Assembly (NCBI RefSeq): GCF_018127925.1
Contig: NZ_CP072348.1
Span: 131,501 to 195,500 of the forward strand
From: Prevotella melaninogenica
Lineage (GTDB): Bacteria > Bacteroidota > Bacteroidia > Bacteroidales > Bacteroidaceae
DNA: 64,000 bases
Direction of reading: 5' to 3'
The translations under genes were made by a program, and so were the position numbers. Positions 61,980 through 64,000 of the stretch are shown here, piece after piece (positions within the stretch are counted from its first letter, which is position 1; every line of letters begins with the position of its first letter). The notes beneath the pieces were generated by a model, which saw only the letters and a program-made list of their open reading frames with translations, had not been told where the DNA came from and did no database searches.

Positions 61980-63266
61980 ATGAGAAAACAAATTACTCTA
62001 CTATGTATGATGGCTTTCCTGTCTTCGGCACATGTGACAGCACAGTCTTTCAGAAAAGATATTGATGCGAGGCCAGAACTATCTGCAAGTAATGGGGTAG
62101 CCTATCCTACGCCTTCAGGAAAACTTACGACACCCCCTGCTGGCTATGTCCCAGTCTATATCTCTCACTATGGACGGCATGGCTCACGTTATCTTTTATC
62201 ACGGCAAGACTATACTCGACCGCTGCAGGTACTTGAGCGAGCTGATTCCGCTGGTGTCCTCAGTGAGAAAGGTAGGGAAACAATGGGTAAGATACGTCGT
62301 ATGTATGCTGAGTCATACAAGCGTTGGGGCGAGTTGACACCATTGGGTGCTGAGCAGCATAAGCAGATTGCACGACGAATGTTTAAACGTTTCCCATCTG
62401 TTTTTCGTGATTCTGTGTGGGTGGATGCCAAGTCAACGGTGGTTATCCGTTGTATTCTCTCCATGGAGAATGCCTTGCAGGAACTCTTGCGACAGAATCC
62501 TCATTTGCGAATTCGCCATGATGCGAGTGAACATGATATGTATTACATGAACTTTTCAGACAAGAAACTTGCTCAACAAAAGGAGAGTGAGGAGGTTAAA
62601 GAAACTATGAAGGATTGGGAGAAACGCAATATGAATTATCAGCCATTGATGTCCCGCCTTTTTAAAAATGCTGATTATGTTGACAAGAATGTCAATGCAG
62701 AGCAGCTGACAACCGACCTCTTTAGCCTTGCTGGTTTTGTGCAGAACTCGGAGATACGTCATTCGTTATCGTTATATGATATTTTTACGCCTGATGAACG
62801 TTATCGTCTTTGGCAGCGAACCAATGTTTGGTGGTATCTACACTTTGCAGGTGCACCTCAGAGTGGTGCTAAACAGCCTTTCTCTCAGCGTAATCTCTTG
62901 CGTAATATTATCACTGAAGCAGATTCTTGTCTTGCGCTTCCACATCCAGGAGCTACACTTCGTTTCGGACATGAAACAATGGTTATGCCGTTGGCTTGCC
63001 TACTTGTTTTGAATGGTAGTTACGTACAAGTGTTTCAGGTTGATAGTCTTGAAGCAAAGGGTTGGATAGGTTCACGCATCTTCCCAATGGCAGCTAATAT
63101 TCAGCTTGTGTTCTATAAGAACCCAAAAGCAGACGTTCTTGTAAAGGCACTGCTCAATGAGGAAGAAGCGACGCTACCATTGCCTCCGACCTCTAAACCT
63201 TATTACTATAAGTGGAGTGATTTCAGACGTTTCTTCTTGAATCTGATTAATAATTATCGTGATTAG
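61980..63266 (+). CDS. histidine-type acid phosphatase
   Basis: 428-aa exported protein (signal peptide MRKQITLLCMMAFLSSAHVTAQ) of histidine phosphatase branch 2. YISHYGRHGSRYL holds the catalytic RHGxR motif (about residues 60-66), ELTPLGAEQHKQIARRMFKRFP is the conserved helix, and FGHETMVMPL supplies the proton-donor region as His-Glu in place of the common His-Asp. Related proteins include phytases and multiple-inositol-polyphosphate phosphatases; the substrate here is not determined. The start at MRKQ is chosen for the signal peptide. Confidence 0.83.
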   Translation: MRKQITLLCMMAFLSSAHVTAQSFRKDIDARPELSASNGVAYPTPSGKLTTPPAGYVPVYISHYGRHGSRYLLSRQDYTRPLQVLERADSAGVLSEKGRETMGKIRRMYAESYKRWGELTPLGAEQHKQIARRMFKRFPSVFRDSVWVDAKSTVVIRCILSMENALQELLRQNPHLRIRHDASEHDMYYMNFSDKKLAQQKESEEVKETMKDWEKRNMNYQPLMSRLFKNADYVDKNVNAEQLTTDLFSLAGFVQNSEIRHSLSLYDIFTPDERYRLWQRTNVWWYLHFAGAPQSGAKQPFSQRNLLRNIITEADSCLALPHPGATLRFGHETMVMPLACLLVLNGSYVQVFQVDSLEAKGWIGSRIFPMAANIQLVFYKNPKADVLVKALLNEEEATLPLPPTSKPYYYKWSDFRRFFLNLINNYRD

Positions 63267-63333
63267 TGACCTATTAGTTAGGATTCTTCCGAATTATGAA
63301 GTGATAGTTTAAACCTATTATATAATAAAGCAT

Positions 63334-63379
63334 ACAGCGAGGCTCTAAGTTTCTTGCTATAAACTTAGAGTCTCGCTGT
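63334..63379. terminator. strong hairpin terminator
   Basis: ACAGCGAG-G-CTCTAAGTTT (63334-63352) pairs with AAACTTAGAG-T-CTCGCTGT (63361-63379), 18 of 19 positions. It lies between the convergent phosphatase and SusD-like genes. Confidence 0.7.
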
Positions 63380-63480
63380 GTGATATTTCTTAAGATTCTA
63401 TGCGCAAGATGCAAACCTTATCACTCCAAACTCCTTTAGGTTTGTCTGTTTTTTTTCACATATCGATTTTTTAAAGACCA

Positions 63481-63574
63481 TCAAATGGTTTGCAATTAAC
63501 GTCCAATTGGCTTGCAAAAGGTGCCCTTTTGAGGTCTTACTAACGCCCTTTTGGAACCTTATTAAGCACCTTTT
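63481..63574 (-). repeat. dispersed ~80-bp intergenic repeat, copy 2
   Basis: Inverted copy of 8748-8828. On the minus strand it reads AAAGGTGCTTAATAAGG, CAAAAGGGCGTTAGTAA, then TTGCAAGCCAATTGGACGTT. No gene from 63380 to 63740. Confidence 0.6.
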
Positions 63575-63740
63575 AAAACCTCTTTTTACAACTACTTGAT
63601 AACAAGTAACTTACGAAGGCGATAAAATAACCCGCTTTTAAGGCATTTCCTTACCTTTTTCTCGAACGTTTTGTCAATATATTTCTTAGCCTTGCAGCGT
63701 TAAACCTCACACAGAAGCATGGAGCTGACGGAGGTTTTAT

Positions 63741-64000
63741 TTAGCGTTTATACCCTTTATTCTGTTTCAGCTTTTCGTTGAGGTCTAATGCACGTGATGG
63801 GATAGGGAAGACGATTGTATGACGGTCGGCTTCTGTTTCGGGTGCAGTACGAAGGTCGTAGGACTGATGGAAACGATTGAAGCGGATGAGATCATTACGA
63901 CGCCAACCCTCCCACATTAGTTCCATCAGGCGTTCAGCAAGAATGTTATCTAATGTAGCAGTTCTATTTCCCATGCCACTACGGCTGCGAACGAGGTTCA
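63741..64000 (-). CDS. RagB/SusD family nutrient-uptake lipoprotein, C-terminal part
   Basis: Partial gene, cut by the window edge. The frame is open to position 64000 and reads NLVRSRSGMGN ... LAERLMELMWEGWRRNDLIRFNRF ... IVFPIPSRALDLNEKLKQNKGYKR. The VRxRxG-like motif, RxxELxxEGxRxxDLxR pattern and the C-terminal IPxxxxxxNxxLxQNxGY are diagnostic of SusD proteins, which pair with a SusC TonB receptor to capture glycans or peptides. The SusC gene should lie beyond the right end. Confidence 0.9.
   Translation of the reverse strand, partial: NLVRSRSGMGNRTATLDNILAERLMELMWEGWRRNDLIRFNRFHQSYDLRTAPETEADRHTIVFPIPSRALDLNEKLKQNKGYKR

Overview
The window comes from a Bacteroidota chromosome, most likely an oral-type Prevotella. 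The evidence is the set of promoter -7 boxes of form TAnnTTTG, the lack of strong Shine-Dalgarno sites, SusD/TonB-dependent receptors, a T9SS-type C-terminal domain, fimbrillin-like lipoproteins, HU-HIG-type proteins, DUF3822/DUF5683 genes and the parA-parB-DUF5683-transglycosylase-RSH cluster typical of the phylum. No rRNA, tRNA or CRISPR array was recognised.

Layout. 0-9 kb: a lipoprotein, a small I9-like secreted protein, then a minus-strand acyl-CoA dehydrogenase / DUF559 / etfA / etfB block studded with GC-rich palindromic repeats, and a secreted CarboxypepD_reg-like protein. 9-14.3 kb: dnaG, a TPR protein and cardiolipin synthase. 14.4-17.6 kb: surface cassette 1. 17.8-20.8 kb: rsmD, DUF3822, lrgAB. 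21.3-26.4 kb: a decayed radical-SAM/SPASM gene fused in operon order to an outer-membrane barrel, then an IS1634-like element. 26.4-36.2 kb: a minus-strand TonB receptor / lipoprotein / sorting-domain protein / DUF4876 / DUF6850 / M16 protease operon. 36.3-39.5 kb: surface cassette 2. 39.7-48.2 kb: RSH, transglycosylase, DUF5683, parB, parA, and divergent surE-lpxB. 48.7-51.6 kb: surface cassette 3 (minus strand). 51.8-64 kb: alaS, a MerR regulator, a small CHAT/caspase-like protein, cutC, a transglutaminase protein, a C1 aminopeptidase, a histidine acid phosphatase and the C-terminus of a SusD-like gene cut by the window edge.

The most interesting content is the three paralogous surface cassettes. 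Each has, in order: a conserved promoter; a short leader ORF carrying a dinucleotide repeat ((CT)15, (CA)16, (AC)7); a GC-rich stretch plus a hairpin with a T-tract; a 67-68 aa small protein with a conserved middle and a WED C-terminus; a ~510-535 aa fimbrillin-like lipoprotein; an array of locus-private palindromes; and an HU-type DNA-binding protein. After each dinucleotide repeat exactly one of the three reading frames is open through the hairpin, and in all three copies the leader is currently in a closed frame. This suggests a slippage-gated attenuator. The last ~55 codons of the three lipoproteins vary almost only at first and second codon positions of NNC-type codons while the constant codons are nearly identical. 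That is the mark of diversity-generating-retroelement (DGR) variable repeats in a C-type-lectin-like YWSSS domain. No reverse transcriptase or template repeat is in the window, so the driver would have to act in trans. Together these parts would make a surface adhesin that is both phase-variable and hypervariable.

Several small repeat families are also dispersed here: a 176-bp MITE carrying a bidirectional terminator, a GCTGTCA-ended MITE, a 125-bp element with 32-bp perfect arms, and GC-rich G-quadruplex-capable repeats.
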